From positions 4,526,001 to 4,590,000 of the forward strand of contig OZ241987.1 of the NCBI GenBank assembly GCA_965204395.1: a DNA stretch of 64,000 bases. Reading direction: 5' to 3'. This document shows, piece by piece, positions 17,783-26,521 of this stretch. The stretch comes from Bin87 sp965204395 (GTDB taxonomy: Bacteria > Chloroflexota > Dehalococcoidia > Lucifugimonadales > UBA3495). Numbering within the stretch: position 1 is the stretch's first letter; each line of letters starts with the position of its first letter. The notes under the pieces are model-generated. The model was given only the letters and a program-made list of their open reading frames with translations. It did not search any database and was not told the DNA's origin. A program made the position numbers and the translations under genes.

Positions 17783-17986
17783 TCATGAAGGCTGGTCTTG
17801 GGGATGATCTCCCGATGTCGCGGAGTCCTGCGATTGGGCTTTCGCCCGTTCCACGAGATCATGCGCACCGAGATCGAGAATTATGGCGTTGGTCGCTTTT
17901 TGCGCCTTCAGCTGTCTTTCACTGACCCGCTGTAGGAACTGCGGGATCCAGTGCTGGTTCGTTTCGTTCCAAGTACTTGGTTGCAT
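17783..17986 (-). pseudogene. Possible truncated DUF4238-like gene
   Basis: 67 codons. The N-terminal ETNQHWIPQFLQR resembles the opening N-Q-H-x-I-P-x-F-x-L-x-x-F signature of DUF4238 proteins, which are usually 250-300 residues. Similarity stops after about 20 residues and the rest looks random, so only the head survives. Tentative, based on one short motif. Confidence 0.35.
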
Positions 17987-18186
17987 GGGACTTTGTCTCT
18001 ACTCTGACAATCAGCCGTCGCCACCTGTCGGTCCATGTGTTTATCGGAACCGCCGCCCGCCACGACGAGCGGCCGCGCCGGCTGGCCCAGTCGCCTACCG
18101 GGGACACTCAAGAAGGCACGTATCCCGCGGGCTGGCTATGTATTTGGATACCGGCTAGCCAAAGAAAGTGATGAGCGCGCCGGACA

Positions 18187-18555
18187 TCATGGGGCCGCAG
18201 GAAGCTGCGTTTCGGCTAGTGCCACGTAGTCGGTGGCGTCCCGGATGCCGGCTTGGACGGCGGCGGCGCTGCGGGTGTTTTCATAGAAATTGACGTGCAG
18301 TTGTTCGACAGCGTTGAAGAGCACCAGAAAGTCCTGGTTGCCCGTGATTCGTGCCAGTTCTCGTGCGATGTTTTTCAGGCTTCTGTGGCTGCGGTGGTAG
18401 GTGGGCGGTATCAGGCTCTCGGCGTATGCCTTTGTAATTTGGGCCGCGGCGCCCCAGGCTTTTTCGGAAGCTTGCCGCAGGTCGCCGAGTTGGAACTCGG
18501 CGTTGGCTTGTTGTATTAGATGATGGGCTGCCGTACGGTAACTGGCAGTGGTCAA
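18187..18555 (-). CDS. HEPN/PaREP1-like small protein
   Basis: 122 residues, TTG start with GGAGG upstream. Four-helix pattern: AHHLIQQANAEFQLGDLRQA then SEKAWGAAAQITKAYAES, the PaREP1/HEPN-like opening shared with the genes at 9168, 9539 and 18588. A conserved-looking HRSHRSLKNIARELAR follows. HEPN bundles often form RNases or their antitoxin partners; no R-x4-6-H is evident here. It lies directly downstream of a paralogue (18588), suggesting local duplication. Confidence 0.72.
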   Translation of the reverse strand: MTTASYRTAAHHLIQQANAEFQLGDLRQASEKAWGAAAQITKAYAESLIPPTYHRSHRSLKNIARELARITGNQDFLVLFNAVEQLHVNFYENTRSAAAVQAGIRDATDYVALAETQLPAAP

Positions 18556-18587
18556 TAGCGTCCTCCGCTGGCTCGGATGTCTTTTGT

Positions 18588-18947
18588 TCAGTCGCTCAGA
18601 TGGCAGTTCATTCGTCGGATGAATTCGCCGGTGAATGCGACGCGTTCTCGGAGATCTTCGGCGTCGAGGGCCTCAATGAAGGTGTCCGGATCCAGGGCCT
18701 CGGCGCTGGCGAAAAGGGTGAAAATCCGGCGGTCTTTGATATGTAGGCTGAATTGCAGGACCGTTTCGGCAGGCGGCTGTTCATGGTCCGGCTGCCACCG
18801 TTCGCTGAGGGTGGCTGCTTTGATGACGCTGAGAGCAGCCTGCCATGCTTTGGATCGGGCTTCATCCTGCCGTCCAGATTGAGACGCCAAGAGAGCTTCA
18901 TGGTGCAGTGTCTCGGATCGGTCTTGGAGTTCTCGTATGGTTGTCAT
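18588..18947 (-). CDS. HEPN/PaREP1-like small protein, paralogue
   Basis: 119 residues from the ATG at 18947, which has GAGG upstream; an upstream in-frame start at 19061 exists but lacks one. The helical pattern HHEALLASQSGRQDEARSKAW followed by QAALSVIKAA matches the neighbouring 18187 protein. Its C-terminal half (FTLFASAEALDPDTFIEAL) is parallel to NFYENTRS.. in the neighbour. The two genes probably arose by tandem duplication. Confidence 0.68.
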   Translation of the reverse strand: MTTIRELQDRSETLHHEALLASQSGRQDEARSKAWQAALSVIKAATLSERWQPDHEQPPAETVLQFSLHIKDRRIFTLFASAEALDPDTFIEALDAEDLRERVAFTGEFIRRMNCHLSD

Positions 18948-19188
18948 GGCGGTCCTCGCTGCTTCGGAGGGCGTTTTGCCGTAGGCGGACACTTCGATTT
19001 TGCAAGAAGGAACCTTCGCGGTCAACTGTGTCGGTGTCGTCCTTGGGAGTATGTGGGTCATCTTGCCAGTCTTGGTGGCGATAAAGATTCAGTTTTGGTT
19101 ATCGTGAGTTAAGACGTTGAGGTTGGGCCTCAAAAGAATGGGGTGGTGGCAACTCGCGGAAGTGCTCTATTCGCTGCATGCAGCCTCT

Positions 19189-19524
19189 CTACCCAGTCCT
19201 ACCTCGTCCGGATTCTTCTTCTTGTGAACGGTGCTCATCAAGGAAAAACGTATCCGTCGTCTGCTGGTATTTCACCTGCCGGACCTTCATGGCTGGGACT
19301 TGTTTGATGCTTGCCCATCCCGAGACGCTGTGCTTCGGTTGCCTTAGCATATCGGGGCTGGTGCTGAGGGCAGGTCCAATTCGGACGCGAACTTGCGTTG
19401 GAGTCTGTTGGGTCAGGCGGAACCTGCAGTACTCGGCGTTTTCGAGGGCGTCCAGCAGACACTGCCGGTCCTGGTCGTCCCGGTAACGGCATTGGATGCG
19501 CAGCTTGTCGACTACTGCAGGCAT
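19189..19524 (-). CDS. Hypothetical protein, 111 aa
   Basis: Starts at ATG 19524 (MPAVVDKLRIQCRYRDDQDR..). Mixed strand/helix composition without signal peptide; the first 75 residues alternate like a small beta-rich domain, and the tail is polar. No family recognised. Same strand as the HEPN-like pair downstream. A minus-strand TACAAT (about 19943) with TTACGG 19 bases before it is a plausible promoter for this cluster. Confidence 0.5.
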   Translation of the reverse strand: MPAVVDKLRIQCRYRDDQDRQCLLDALENAEYCRFRLTQQTPTQVRVRIGPALSTSPDMLRQPKHSVSGWASIKQVPAMKVRQVKYQQTTDTFFLDEHRSQEEESGRGRTG

Positions 19525-20092
19525 GGTGGGTTTCCTCGCTTGCTGATCGACGGACACCATGAAACGGCCCCAAAGCGCAGTTTCTTTGCGCTGGGCCTCT
19601 CCTGCCGAAGCCAATCACTTGGCGGGAAATCATCCCGCCGCCAGTCTCCGGTTCCTGGGAAACGTCGCTTGCTTCCCGCGTTGCCGCGACTTCATGGCGG
19701 CGGTTCGCGGAAGGAAAAATTACGCGTAATCTCCCTAACCTGCCAGTGGGCAGGCGCTTGCTCTTTTTCGGAGAGCCAACCGTGCCGTTTGCAGGCGGCG
19801 CCCTGTGGTCGTCTGCGCATTGACCGACGGGACTTGGGTCGGTTCGGCCGGATTTGGCCACTGATAGATGGGCTGCGGGTGGGTCTAACCACCTTGTTCC
19901 CGTGGTCAGGCTCTTACGGCTCTTGGCCTTGGTCCCGCTTACATTGTAGCACGAGCGCCAGCGTGCTCCGTAATCTGTCAGCGCATTGCAGAACCGTCTC
20001 GTGGGTGCGAATGTTGCCGTGCTCGGGCTGGTCGCCTCGCGGCCGTCTGGCTGGGTTGGCTTTTGGCGCGGGGTTCGGCTCACGGGATGGTC
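19525..20092. other. Gene-poor stretch left of IS1 copy 1
   Basis: No supportable gene. It contains a GAGCACGC../..GCTCGTGC-type imperfect hairpin at about 19945-19970 and the weak minus-strand promoter candidate mentioned for the gene at 19189. It ends at the IS1 target duplication. Confidence 0.35.
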
Positions 20093-20115
20093 GGTATTCT
20101 TAACGTAAGCGGAAA

Positions 20116-20613
20116 TTAGATTTGCATCTTCCGTCGCCAGCAAACCAGGGCCAGAGAGTACACCAGCATCTCGATGCTTTTGGTGTACCCCTTGGTTCGC
20201 CGTATCAGCCGGTTCAACTTCCCTCGCCATACTGAATGCAATCCTTCGTTCCAGTTCACCGCCCCGCCTTTGCCCACCACATGGCGGTCCGGAGGAAACC
20301 ACCCCAGGTACACCGCATACGCATCGCTGCAATACAATTCCGCTTCCGGCAGTCGGGCGTACAACCGCAAGAAGGGTCCTTCACTACGGTCACCCACCTC
20401 GAAGTCCACCCAGCGGTTCCCGTCAGCTTCCGCCACTACCGCGGTCCAAATCCACCGCTCCTCCCGCTGGTCCCCACGCCGCGCCCCCAGGTAAGTCCAC
20501 ATCTCATCACAGGACACCACCGCCGCCCGCTGACGACCCACCAGACCTGCATTACGGCGCTCACTCCATTCCCCCAAGGCGGTCAGGGCCTGGCGCCCCC
20601 TTTTTTGACCCAC
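20116..20613 (-). CDS. insB: IS1-family transposase InsB (catalytic part)
   Basis: 165 residues as a separate frame. In IS1 this part is made as a fusion with InsA by -1 frameshifting. DDE residues are visible in SCDEMWTYLGARR, YCSDAYAVYLG and NWNEGLHSVWRG followed by LIRRTKGYTKS. It overlaps the insA frame by about 30 bases at the AAAAAAG slippery run. Identical to the copy at 31238. Confidence 0.93.
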   Translation of the reverse strand: MGQKRGRQALTALGEWSERRNAGLVGRQRAAVVSCDEMWTYLGARRGDQREERWIWTAVVAEADGNRWVDFEVGDRSEGPFLRLYARLPEAELYCSDAYAVYLGWFPPDRHVVGKGGAVNWNEGLHSVWRGKLNRLIRRTKGYTKSIEMLVYSLALVCWRRKMQI

Positions 20614-20867
20614 CCCTGCACCGCCGCCGGACTGTATCCCAGCACCCGCCCGATGGCGCTCAGCGAACTCCCCTCGGTGTACATGGCGATGCCCCGCGCT
20701 TTCACTGCTGGCCCGGGACGGCGGTAGGCTCCCTCCGGCACGTAACGACGGTTACATTCGCCACAGCGGTAAGCCTGCTTGCCGTTGGTAAAGCCGTCCT
20801 TGCGCATCCAGTTGGCTCCGCAATCAGGACAACGAACATCGTGGCGATACGTGCGCGGACGGGACAT
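20583..20867 (-). CDS. insA: IS1-family InsA (DNA-binding part)
   Basis: 94 residues: an N-terminal zinc finger (CPDCGANWMRKDG..YRCGECNRRY) and an HTH (SSLSAIGRVLGYSPAAVQGW). On its own InsA represses transposition in IS1; fused to InsB it forms the transposase. Identical to 30984-31268. Confidence 0.93.
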   Translation of the reverse strand: MSRPRTYRHDVRCPDCGANWMRKDGFTNGKQAYRCGECNRRYVPEGAYRRPGPAVKARGIAMYTEGSSLSAIGRVLGYSPAAVQGWVKKGGARP

Positions 20868-20924
20868 GACAGCACCCTCTCAAATCAGACTGGAACCCTA
20901 TCGTAAATCTATTATCCGCTTATG

Positions 20925-21494
20925 TTAAGAATACCGGATGGTCGCGCTGGTTGACCGTCGGTCTCTGGTGCCGTTGCGCTTTTTCTTGCGCCGCCCCTTG
21001 CTGGTGCTGGGCTTGCGGTTGACCTTTCGGAATCTGACCCACTTGGTGTGGGCCTTCTTCTTGGTGCCGTCCGGTAGGTGGATCCAGCCTTTGCCGTCCA
21101 GTTCTCCTTCGAAGGGAACCCAGGCCACTACGTGCTGGGCATATTCCCCCTCCACTGGCGTGAGCCCCTTCTGGGCCTGTCGTCGCTTCGCCGCCAGGTG
21201 CCGGCGGTAATGCTGGCGGAGTTCGGCCATCCGGTCGGTGCCCAGGTCTTCGATGCTCTGGCGCAGGTCCGCGAGGTCGTAGAAGCGAACGAATTTGTAG
21301 AACTTCGACGAGTGGTGCCGTGCGACGTGTCGCCAGTGTTTCTTCCTGGCCATCCACCTGGCGAAGCCCAGGGAGATGTTGGTGTCGGCGTCGCGGAGGT
21401 CCTGGGCGGTGAACCGGCTGATGGGCTTCTGGTTGTTGCGGTAGGCATCAACGGCGTTGTTGCTCATGCCGCGGCGGTGGTTGTAGCCGGCCAT
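20925..21494 (-). CDS. Basic hypothetical protein whose last codons come from IS1
   Basis: 189 residues from ATG 21494. Highly basic; aromatic/His-rich middle (HWRHVARHHSSKFYKFVRFY) and a Lys/Arg-rich C-terminus suggest nucleic-acid binding, but no family is recognised. The IS1 copy inserted at the very end. Removing the element and one target duplicate restores ..STSATIP-stop, whereas the present frame reads ..STSATIRYS-stop into the IS end. The insertion therefore changes only the last one to three residues and probably leaves the protein functional. Confidence 0.65.
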   Translation of the reverse strand: MAGYNHRRGMSNNAVDAYRNNQKPISRFTAQDLRDADTNISLGFARWMARKKHWRHVARHHSSKFYKFVRFYDLADLRQSIEDLGTDRMAELRQHYRRHLAAKRRQAQKGLTPVEGEYAQHVVAWVPFEGELDGKGWIHLPDGTKKKAHTKWVRFRKVNRKPSTSKGRRKKKRNGTRDRRSTSATIRYS

Positions 21495-21778
21495 CGTGTG
21501 GGTTTTCTCCTCGTTGCAACGGTGCCCTCTCGGCCCGCCGCAGCGTCGCGACTGTTCGAGTACCATATTCACCGGTCAAATCGGTCGGCAGCGGTGGCAG
21601 CAAGATCGGACGCCGACTGAGGCGGTTTCAACCACGTTTGGTTCCCGGCCGGAGGCTGGAGCCGCCGTAAGCAGGCGGGAAGCCCAGGTTGGAGAGAGCG
21701 ACAGAGTTGGCGACCTGAGCCGAGTCATCATCCAAGCCGGAGCCGTAGTGAGTGATGACGAGCAGGAGGTACGAGGAT

Positions 21779-22432
21779 ATGGACTTTATATTACCCAACG
21801 TATTGATTCCGGAAGATGCGCTGCGGGAGTTGCTGCCGGTGGCGGTGTACGTCTTGGGTATGGCGGTTTACGCCATCTTCATTTTCAAGTTTTACCGGTT
21901 CATCGCCGGCCGTGACATCTTCAAGTTAGACCTGTCCAAGAACGACCGGTCCGGTGTGCCCGTGCTGCGAAACACTTTCTCTCTGGTCTGGTACGCGATC
22001 AAATTCGTCTTCCTGTTTCCGGCGTTCGCTTTCTTCTGGCTCGCCATCCTGACGGTGATGCTTGCTTTCCTGTCGAAGGACCGTGAGTTGTCCCAAATAC
22101 TGATCATAGCCCTGGCGACGGTCAGCGCGGTCCGGGTGTGCGCGTACTACGACGAGGACCTGTCCCGAGACTTGGCCAAGATTCTGCCTTTCGCGGTGTT
22201 GTCCTTCCTGCTTGTCAACGCGTCGTCCCCGGACGTAGGAGCGTCGCTGGCCGTTTTAGGGCAGGTCGACGGCCTGTGGGCAACCATCTTTTCCTATTGG
22301 TTGTTCCTGGTTGCCCTGGAATTTGCCCTGCGGGTCGTCTTCGGAATCGTGAAGGGCGTCTTTTCAAGCCGGGAGCGGAAGGAGGCGGCACGCGTTGCCG
22401 ACGGCGATACGTCAACAGCTGCGGAAGATTGA
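21779..22432 (+). CDS. Multi-pass membrane protein
   Basis: 217 residues from ATG 21779 with AGGAGG nine bases upstream. At least five hydrophobic segments: about 15-35 (LPVAVYVLGMAVYAIFIFKF), 70-100, 105-120, 130-145 and 160-190. A charged cytosolic tail follows. No transport or enzyme motif recognised. It starts a plus-strand run of three membrane-protein genes. Function unknown. Confidence 0.75.
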   Translation: MDFILPNVLIPEDALRELLPVAVYVLGMAVYAIFIFKFYRFIAGRDIFKLDLSKNDRSGVPVLRNTFSLVWYAIKFVFLFPAFAFFWLAILTVMLAFLSKDRELSQILIIALATVSAVRVCAYYDEDLSRDLAKILPFAVLSFLLVNASSPDVGASLAVLGQVDGLWATIFSYWLFLVALEFALRVVFGIVKGVFSSRERKEAARVADGDTSTAAED

Positions 22433-22506
22433 CGAGCGATGATGCGCTACGGAAAACCCGTCTCGTCACCGTCCGCCAGACGCCCCGACGCCGGAAGGAG
22501 AGCATA

Positions 22507-22851
22507 GTGGACGGGTGGACCCGCCGGGGCCCGTTGGATGTGGTCAGCTTCTTCGGATTGCTGGTCGTCATGTTCGTGGTGGCTCCGGCAGCGCCGGCCG
22601 TCATCGCGGATCTGGTCTGCCGATGGTTGTTGCCGGGCATTCGATGGCAAAGCAGGTTGTGGATGGGTTTCGCCATCGGCTTTGTCGCCGCTGTCCTTAC
22701 CTTGCCGTTTTGCTTCGTGATGGCATACCCTCCACTCTCGTTCTATCCCACCGTGTTTCTGGGCACGTCATCGCTGGGAGCGGCGGCGTGCCTGGCGGTA
22801 TGCGGTTGCTGGAGTTGGTGGCGGACGCGTTTCCGCAATAACGGGAACTGA
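22507..22851 (+). CDS. Small three-helix membrane protein (family A)
   Basis: 114 residues from a GTG with AAGGAG seven bases upstream. Three hydrophobic helices. The first contains VVMFVVAPAAPAVIADLVC followed by a polar turn (RWLLPGIRW). This pattern (P/V..AP..x-A..x-C..LM-P/G) recurs in the proteins at 22883 and 37542, so the three form a local family. No known domain. Confidence 0.7.
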   Translation: MDGWTRRGPLDVVSFFGLLVVMFVVAPAAPAVIADLVCRWLLPGIRWQSRLWMGFAIGFVAAVLTLPFCFVMAYPPLSFYPTVFLGTSSLGAAACLAVCGCWSWWRTRFRNNGN

Positions 22852-22882
22852 CCGCGGATGCCCTCTGGAGAGGGAAAGGCTC

Positions 22883-23212
22883 ATGATCATTGATTCACAC
22901 GGTGGGCCAGGGGCTTGGATCTTTGCCTACATCCTGTTCGGACTCGTCATACCCGTCGCTCCGGCAATGTCGTCCGCCTGGTGGTGCGCCCAACTCATGC
23001 CCCGGATCAGCACGAAAGAAGCCATGCTCACCGGCGCCGCCACGGGCACCGTGTCTTTCTTCGCATGGCTGTTTTACGGCTGGCCCAGAGGATATTTCGT
23101 CTGGTTAGAGTTTCCAACGGCAGCCTGCTTTGCCATGGCTGCTATCAGCATGGTCGTCACATTCACCCTGTGCTACTGGCGGCACAACCGCAAGATCAGC
23201 CAACCGGATTAG
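22883..23212 (+). CDS. Small three-helix membrane protein (family A)
   Basis: 109 residues; GGAGAGGG upstream of the ATG. Three hydrophobic helices beginning FAYILFGLVIPVAPAMSSAW, with WCAQLMPRIS after the first helix, parallel to its upstream neighbour and to the 37542 protein. Probably an inner-membrane protein of unknown function arising by tandem duplication with 22507. Confidence 0.72.
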   Translation: MIIDSHGGPGAWIFAYILFGLVIPVAPAMSSAWWCAQLMPRISTKEAMLTGAATGTVSFFAWLFYGWPRGYFVWLEFPTAACFAMAAISMVVTFTLCYWRHNRKISQPD

Positions 23213-23362
23213 GTGTGGAAACTCAGCGGCCTGGCCGATGGAGTGCTCCTGCTCCTGCTGGGTGCCTTGATTGCGCGGATCCATGTCGGGCACCGTGCGC
23301 AGCAGGAGGCCAGTGTCCATGGGGCGGCACGCATCGCCGTAAGTTGTCAGATGTTTCGACGT

Positions 23363-24306
23363 TCATGAGGACGCTTCGCGGGCAGCGTGGCAGATTTTGA
23401 CGGCAGCCTCTTTCCAGGCAAGGCTGGTTTTCCGTATCGGCTTCTTCCGAGCGCCGTTGTCGTCGATGAGCCCCAGCTCTTCCGGCGCAGAACGGCCTGC
23501 CGGTACGTTGCGCTCGAATTTCATTCCGCTGCGGATGTGCGCCGCCAGGGCGTCGGTGTCGTCGTCGCTTGATTTCCAGTTCTGGTAGCATCCGGCCAGC
23601 AGTTTCACAAAGGCGGGGTCAAGCACCCACCAGTCGGCCCGTTCCACCGGAAGGTAAGCCGGCGGTATCTCGCCGGCCATCAGGTCGGTGAATTTCTGGT
23701 GGCACTCCGGCAGAAATTCGTCGAGGAAAATGGTCATGTTCTCGTAGATCCTCGCCTGCTGTTCCTCGGTGCGGTGGTACTTCAGTTGGCTCTGGCTTGG
23801 CGCCAGAGCCGGCAAGCCCAGCGTGAGGGCGATGGCGATTTCCTTCAGGTCGTTGTGGGTGATGAACTCATCGGACGTGTTCTGCAGGCTGACGCGCTGG
23901 GTGTTGACCCGTTTGCCGTCTTCGAGTATCCGGCTCTGTTCTGCCGCATAGGACGCCGCATTGTTGAAGGGGTTGCTGGAGTCGAGCTGCTTTGAGTGTT
24001 GCGGTCAGTGGGCTTCGACAACGCCATGGTGGCGAACATCTGCCGTATTTTGACGGTGTCCGACTCGGCGTAGAGGGTGACCGAGAGTCCGCTTTCGCCG
24101 AGAGCCGTCCAGCGTTCGGCGTCTTGCTCTTCGTACTCGGTGAGCAGTTCCTCGATGGCGTGGCGACGGTGCTGACCGTCCACGATGCGGAACAGGTTGC
24201 GCTCGTTGTCGTCGTCGTTGGTGACCCTGATGGTGCCGATGCCACGTTCGCCGGTGGGAGTGAACGTGACGTTGTTCGAAGTGACGGCCAGCGTGATGGC
24301 GGGCAT
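23363..24306 (-). pseudogene. Frameshifted DGQHR-domain (DndB-like) protein
   Basis: From ATG 24306 the first frame carries LFRIVDGQHRRHAIEELL (about residue 38), the DGQHR signature of DndB and related proteins, then FATMALSKPTDRN. At about 24000 sensible protein continues in another frame: KQLDSSNPFNNAASYAAEQ, then DEFITHNDLKEIAIALTLG, to a stop at 23363. One inserted or lost base explains it. In-frame residues that look native (QRIKPFLAETEERV) extend upstream of the ATG into the neighbouring lipoprotein gene, so the true N-terminus was also lost by a junction near 24400. DndB is the regulator of phosphorothioation; other DGQHR proteins occur in defence islands. Confidence 0.8.
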
Positions 24307-24322
24307 GACCCGTTCCTCGGTT

Positions 24323-25000
24323 TCAGCCAGAAAAGGCTTGATCCGCTGGGTGTGGCTGGGAACTAATCGATCTGGCTGGGTGGTACTTGATGGGCTCTGT
24401 CAGATACAACACCCCCTCAACCTCACTCAAGTCGGGAATCGCGGTAACATCAACACCTGCGTAGATGGTGTCCGTATCGCGGTGGTCTTCATATGAGAAT
24501 CCGCGTTCTTCCAGCCACTCTATGATTGCTTCACCATCAGTGTCCGCCGTGAGCTGAATCTCGACGCGGTGTCGCAGCGGGCGAAGGTGTTCTGACTGAC
24601 CTCCGTATCGGTTCGCATGTTTTCTTTGGGCAGCATCCAACAAGGACTGCAACCCACCGTCTATCTTGGTATCTTCGTCGTCCCCGTCCATCGGAGGGGG
24701 AGGGCCGCAATGCTTGATGGGATTTCCTTCAGCGTCAACAGTGTCCGCACAGATTGTCGGCAGTGGCGTGAGGTCGCTGCCGTCGGATTGCTGCTGGACG
24801 GGGATTGGATCAGCGCCATCTGGCGGTGGCTGATCTTTGGCCGCTACGTCCGTAACCGTCTCTCCGGCACCGGGAGACGCGGTGCCGTCGGGGCCGCAGG
24901 CGAGTGCCGCCCCCGGTAGGGCGATCAACCCCACGGCCATCATGAACACCAGCAGGCGAATTGGGTCGCGACAGCGGGTGAATAATCGGATTTTCGTCAT
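24323..25000 (-). CDS. Secreted/lipoprotein-like protein, probably truncated
   Basis: 225 residues with an N-terminal signal (LLVFMMAVGLIALPGAALAC); the Cys suggests a lipoprotein. A Pro/Asp-rich linker follows, then a small alpha/beta domain (VEIQLTADTDGEAIIEWLEE.., about 145-195). Such domains are often the propeptide-like N-terminus of much longer secreted hydrolases. The last 25 residues look out of place, and the end abuts the broken DGQHR gene, so the original C-terminal part was probably lost at that junction. Function unknown. Confidence 0.6.
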   Translation of the reverse strand: MTKIRLFTRCRDPIRLLVFMMAVGLIALPGAALACGPDGTASPGAGETVTDVAAKDQPPPDGADPIPVQQQSDGSDLTPLPTICADTVDAEGNPIKHCGPPPPMDGDDEDTKIDGGLQSLLDAAQRKHANRYGGQSEHLRPLRHRVEIQLTADTDGEAIIEWLEERGFSYEDHRDTDTIYAGVDVTAIPDLSEVEGVLYLTEPIKYHPARSISSQPHPADQAFSG

Positions 25001-25247
25001 GGGTTGTTTCGGCTTTGCACAAACAATCGGTTTTGAGGCGATTTTCTGTGCAGGTTAGGCCCAAAACCATCGTTTTACGCTCACTCTTCACGTGGAACAT
25101 GAGGGTGATCGGTGTGGTGTCAATGCCAACTGGCGTGCTCGTCCCTCTGTAGTCGGCGAGGCATGGGGGCCGCTACCGTGACCTGACCAGTGTGAGCGTC
25201 GCGATGTGCTACGGCTGGTCTTGTGTCTGGGGTTGGCGCCGGGTCGG

Positions 25248-25688
25248 TCAGTGGCCTGACAGTGTGATGGTGCGGTCGGCTCTGCGTACATGGAAAGTAA
25301 GGATGTCGTCCGTGGGGTCGTGCGTCATCCGCAGGTCTTTGAGGATGTCCTGACCAAGTATGCACGGCAAGCCGGCGGGGACATCTTGGGGCGTCGCTAT
25401 CCAGATGTCTACGTCGTAACGATAAACGGAGGCGCCGTCGGCGCTGGCAATCGCGATGGTCGCGGGTCCGGTGAAGCGCCTCGAGCTGCCGGTTGCGCCG
25501 GTGATGACGAAGGGGTTTTCGAGTTGCCCGTAGGGCAGGTCGGCAAAGACGGTGGGGTCGGGATGGATTCCGGTGGAGTCGGAACCGGTGTCGACCAGGA
25601 ATGTGGCGTAGGCGTTGACCATGAGCCTGGGGATGAGGACCCGCGCCATAATGGTGGGTTGTGCGTCTTCAAACCAGCCTTGGATCAT
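25248..25688 (-). CDS. Retropepsin-like aspartic protease domain protein
   Basis: 146 residues. ATG 25688 overlaps the upstream stop (ATGA). The catalytic-type motif ATFLVDTGSDSTGIHP (D-T-G, about residue 30) and a later CILGQDILKDLRM (hydrophobic-G-x-D/x-L) are the two landmarks of bacterial retropepsin-like/aspartyl protease folds, which act as dimers. A single small domain without signal or membrane anchor suggests a cytosolic protease. It is coupled to a 92-residue partner. Confidence 0.75.
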   Translation of the reverse strand: MIQGWFEDAQPTIMARVLIPRLMVNAYATFLVDTGSDSTGIHPDPTVFADLPYGQLENPFVITGATGSSRRFTGPATIAIASADGASVYRYDVDIWIATPQDVPAGLPCILGQDILKDLRMTHDPTDDILTFHVRRADRTITLSGH

Positions 25689-25963
25689 AGGACCATGACC
25701 TTGGGATGGGGGTCTAGGAACTTGGTCCTGGCGGGCCCTTTGGGCGAGATGGCGCGAAGGTCCCTGGCCAGGGTTTCCTGGTCCGGGGCGAACCTCAGCA
25801 CCAGGTCGGTGGTCATGCCGGCCCACAGGCCGGAGCGCGGATTGTCCAAGGTCTGCAATGCTTTCCTGAATGCAGCGGAGACTCGTTCGAGTTCCCGAAT
25901 GCCGGCGATGGTTTCGCGGGCATCTTCAATGGCGTTGTAGTCTGATGCTGGGCGGTTTCCCAT
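25685..25963 (-). CDS. Small partner of the retropepsin-like protein
   Basis: 92 residues, first gene of the two-gene unit. Helical N-terminal 55 residues (IEDARETIAGIRELERVSAAF) followed by a short beta segment ending ..FLDPHPKVMVL. The stop overlaps the protease start. In this arrangement it could be a substrate, inhibitor or antitoxin; there is no direct evidence. Confidence 0.65.
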   Translation of the reverse strand: MGNRPASDYNAIEDARETIAGIRELERVSAAFRKALQTLDNPRSGLWAGMTTDLVLRFAPDQETLARDLRAISPKGPARTKFLDPHPKVMVL

Positions 25964-26199
25964 TTCGCTCCTCCGGGAAGGATGGGGGTCGGTTTCAGGG
26001 TATTTGAGGGCAGTTCGGGTCGCAACGGGTTACTGTGGCTGTACAGTCTTCCTGCTTCCTGCCGTGGTTTTGGAGTTCGATGGTATTGGCGAGATTAGAG
26101 AAGGCACAACTGAGCTGCGTCATGGTGAAACTGCGGAGGATTCCGAGGTGTTGACTGTAGGTTTTTGTTCAACACGGCGGCGCGAACTACCCAAAACCC

Positions 26200-26346
26200 T
26201 CATTGTTGTGCAAGGCCGGTTCGGTTGCCGAACCTGCCACTAACGTCGTTACGCCACGCTTGATACTTGATGCTCAACTGGGTGGGGCCTTCGGCATTGC
26301 CTTCGTCGTTCATCTCCTGCTTGGCCTCGTTGATGACCGTTTTCAT
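26200..26346 (-). CDS. Short ORF, 48 codons, possibly a gene fragment
   Basis: MKTVINEAKQEMNDEGNAEG.. to a stop at 26200. The composition is protein-like (charged helix then YQAWRNDVSGRFG). An in-frame stop lies four codons before the ATG, and there is another open frame just upstream, so this may be the end of a frameshifted gene. No family. Confidence 0.35.
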   Translation of the reverse strand: MKTVINEAKQEMNDEGNAEGPTQLSIKYQAWRNDVSGRFGNRTGLAQQ

Positions 26347-26521
26347 CCCATACTGGTCTTTGTCTCAGTCGATGCGTTTACGGCCCTACGCGTAGGTCTC
26401 CAGTTGCGAACGGCCGGACCGATCTCCATCAACGCGTATACGGGCACCGTTTTTAGCAGGGTCATTTGGAATCTCACAGTGGTTGCAGTGTCGCAGGCGG
26501 CGTTTCTACCGCGAATATGCG

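Larger units (their letters stand above)
20093..20935 (-). mobile_element. IS1-family insertion sequence, copy 1
   Basis: 843 bp bounded by imperfect terminal inverted repeats starting GGTATTCTTAAC and flanked by an 8-bp target duplication GGATGGTC (20085-20092 and 20936-20943). It encodes InsA and InsB with an A6 slippery site. The two encoded proteins are identical to those of copy 2, so transposition was recent. Confidence 0.95.
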
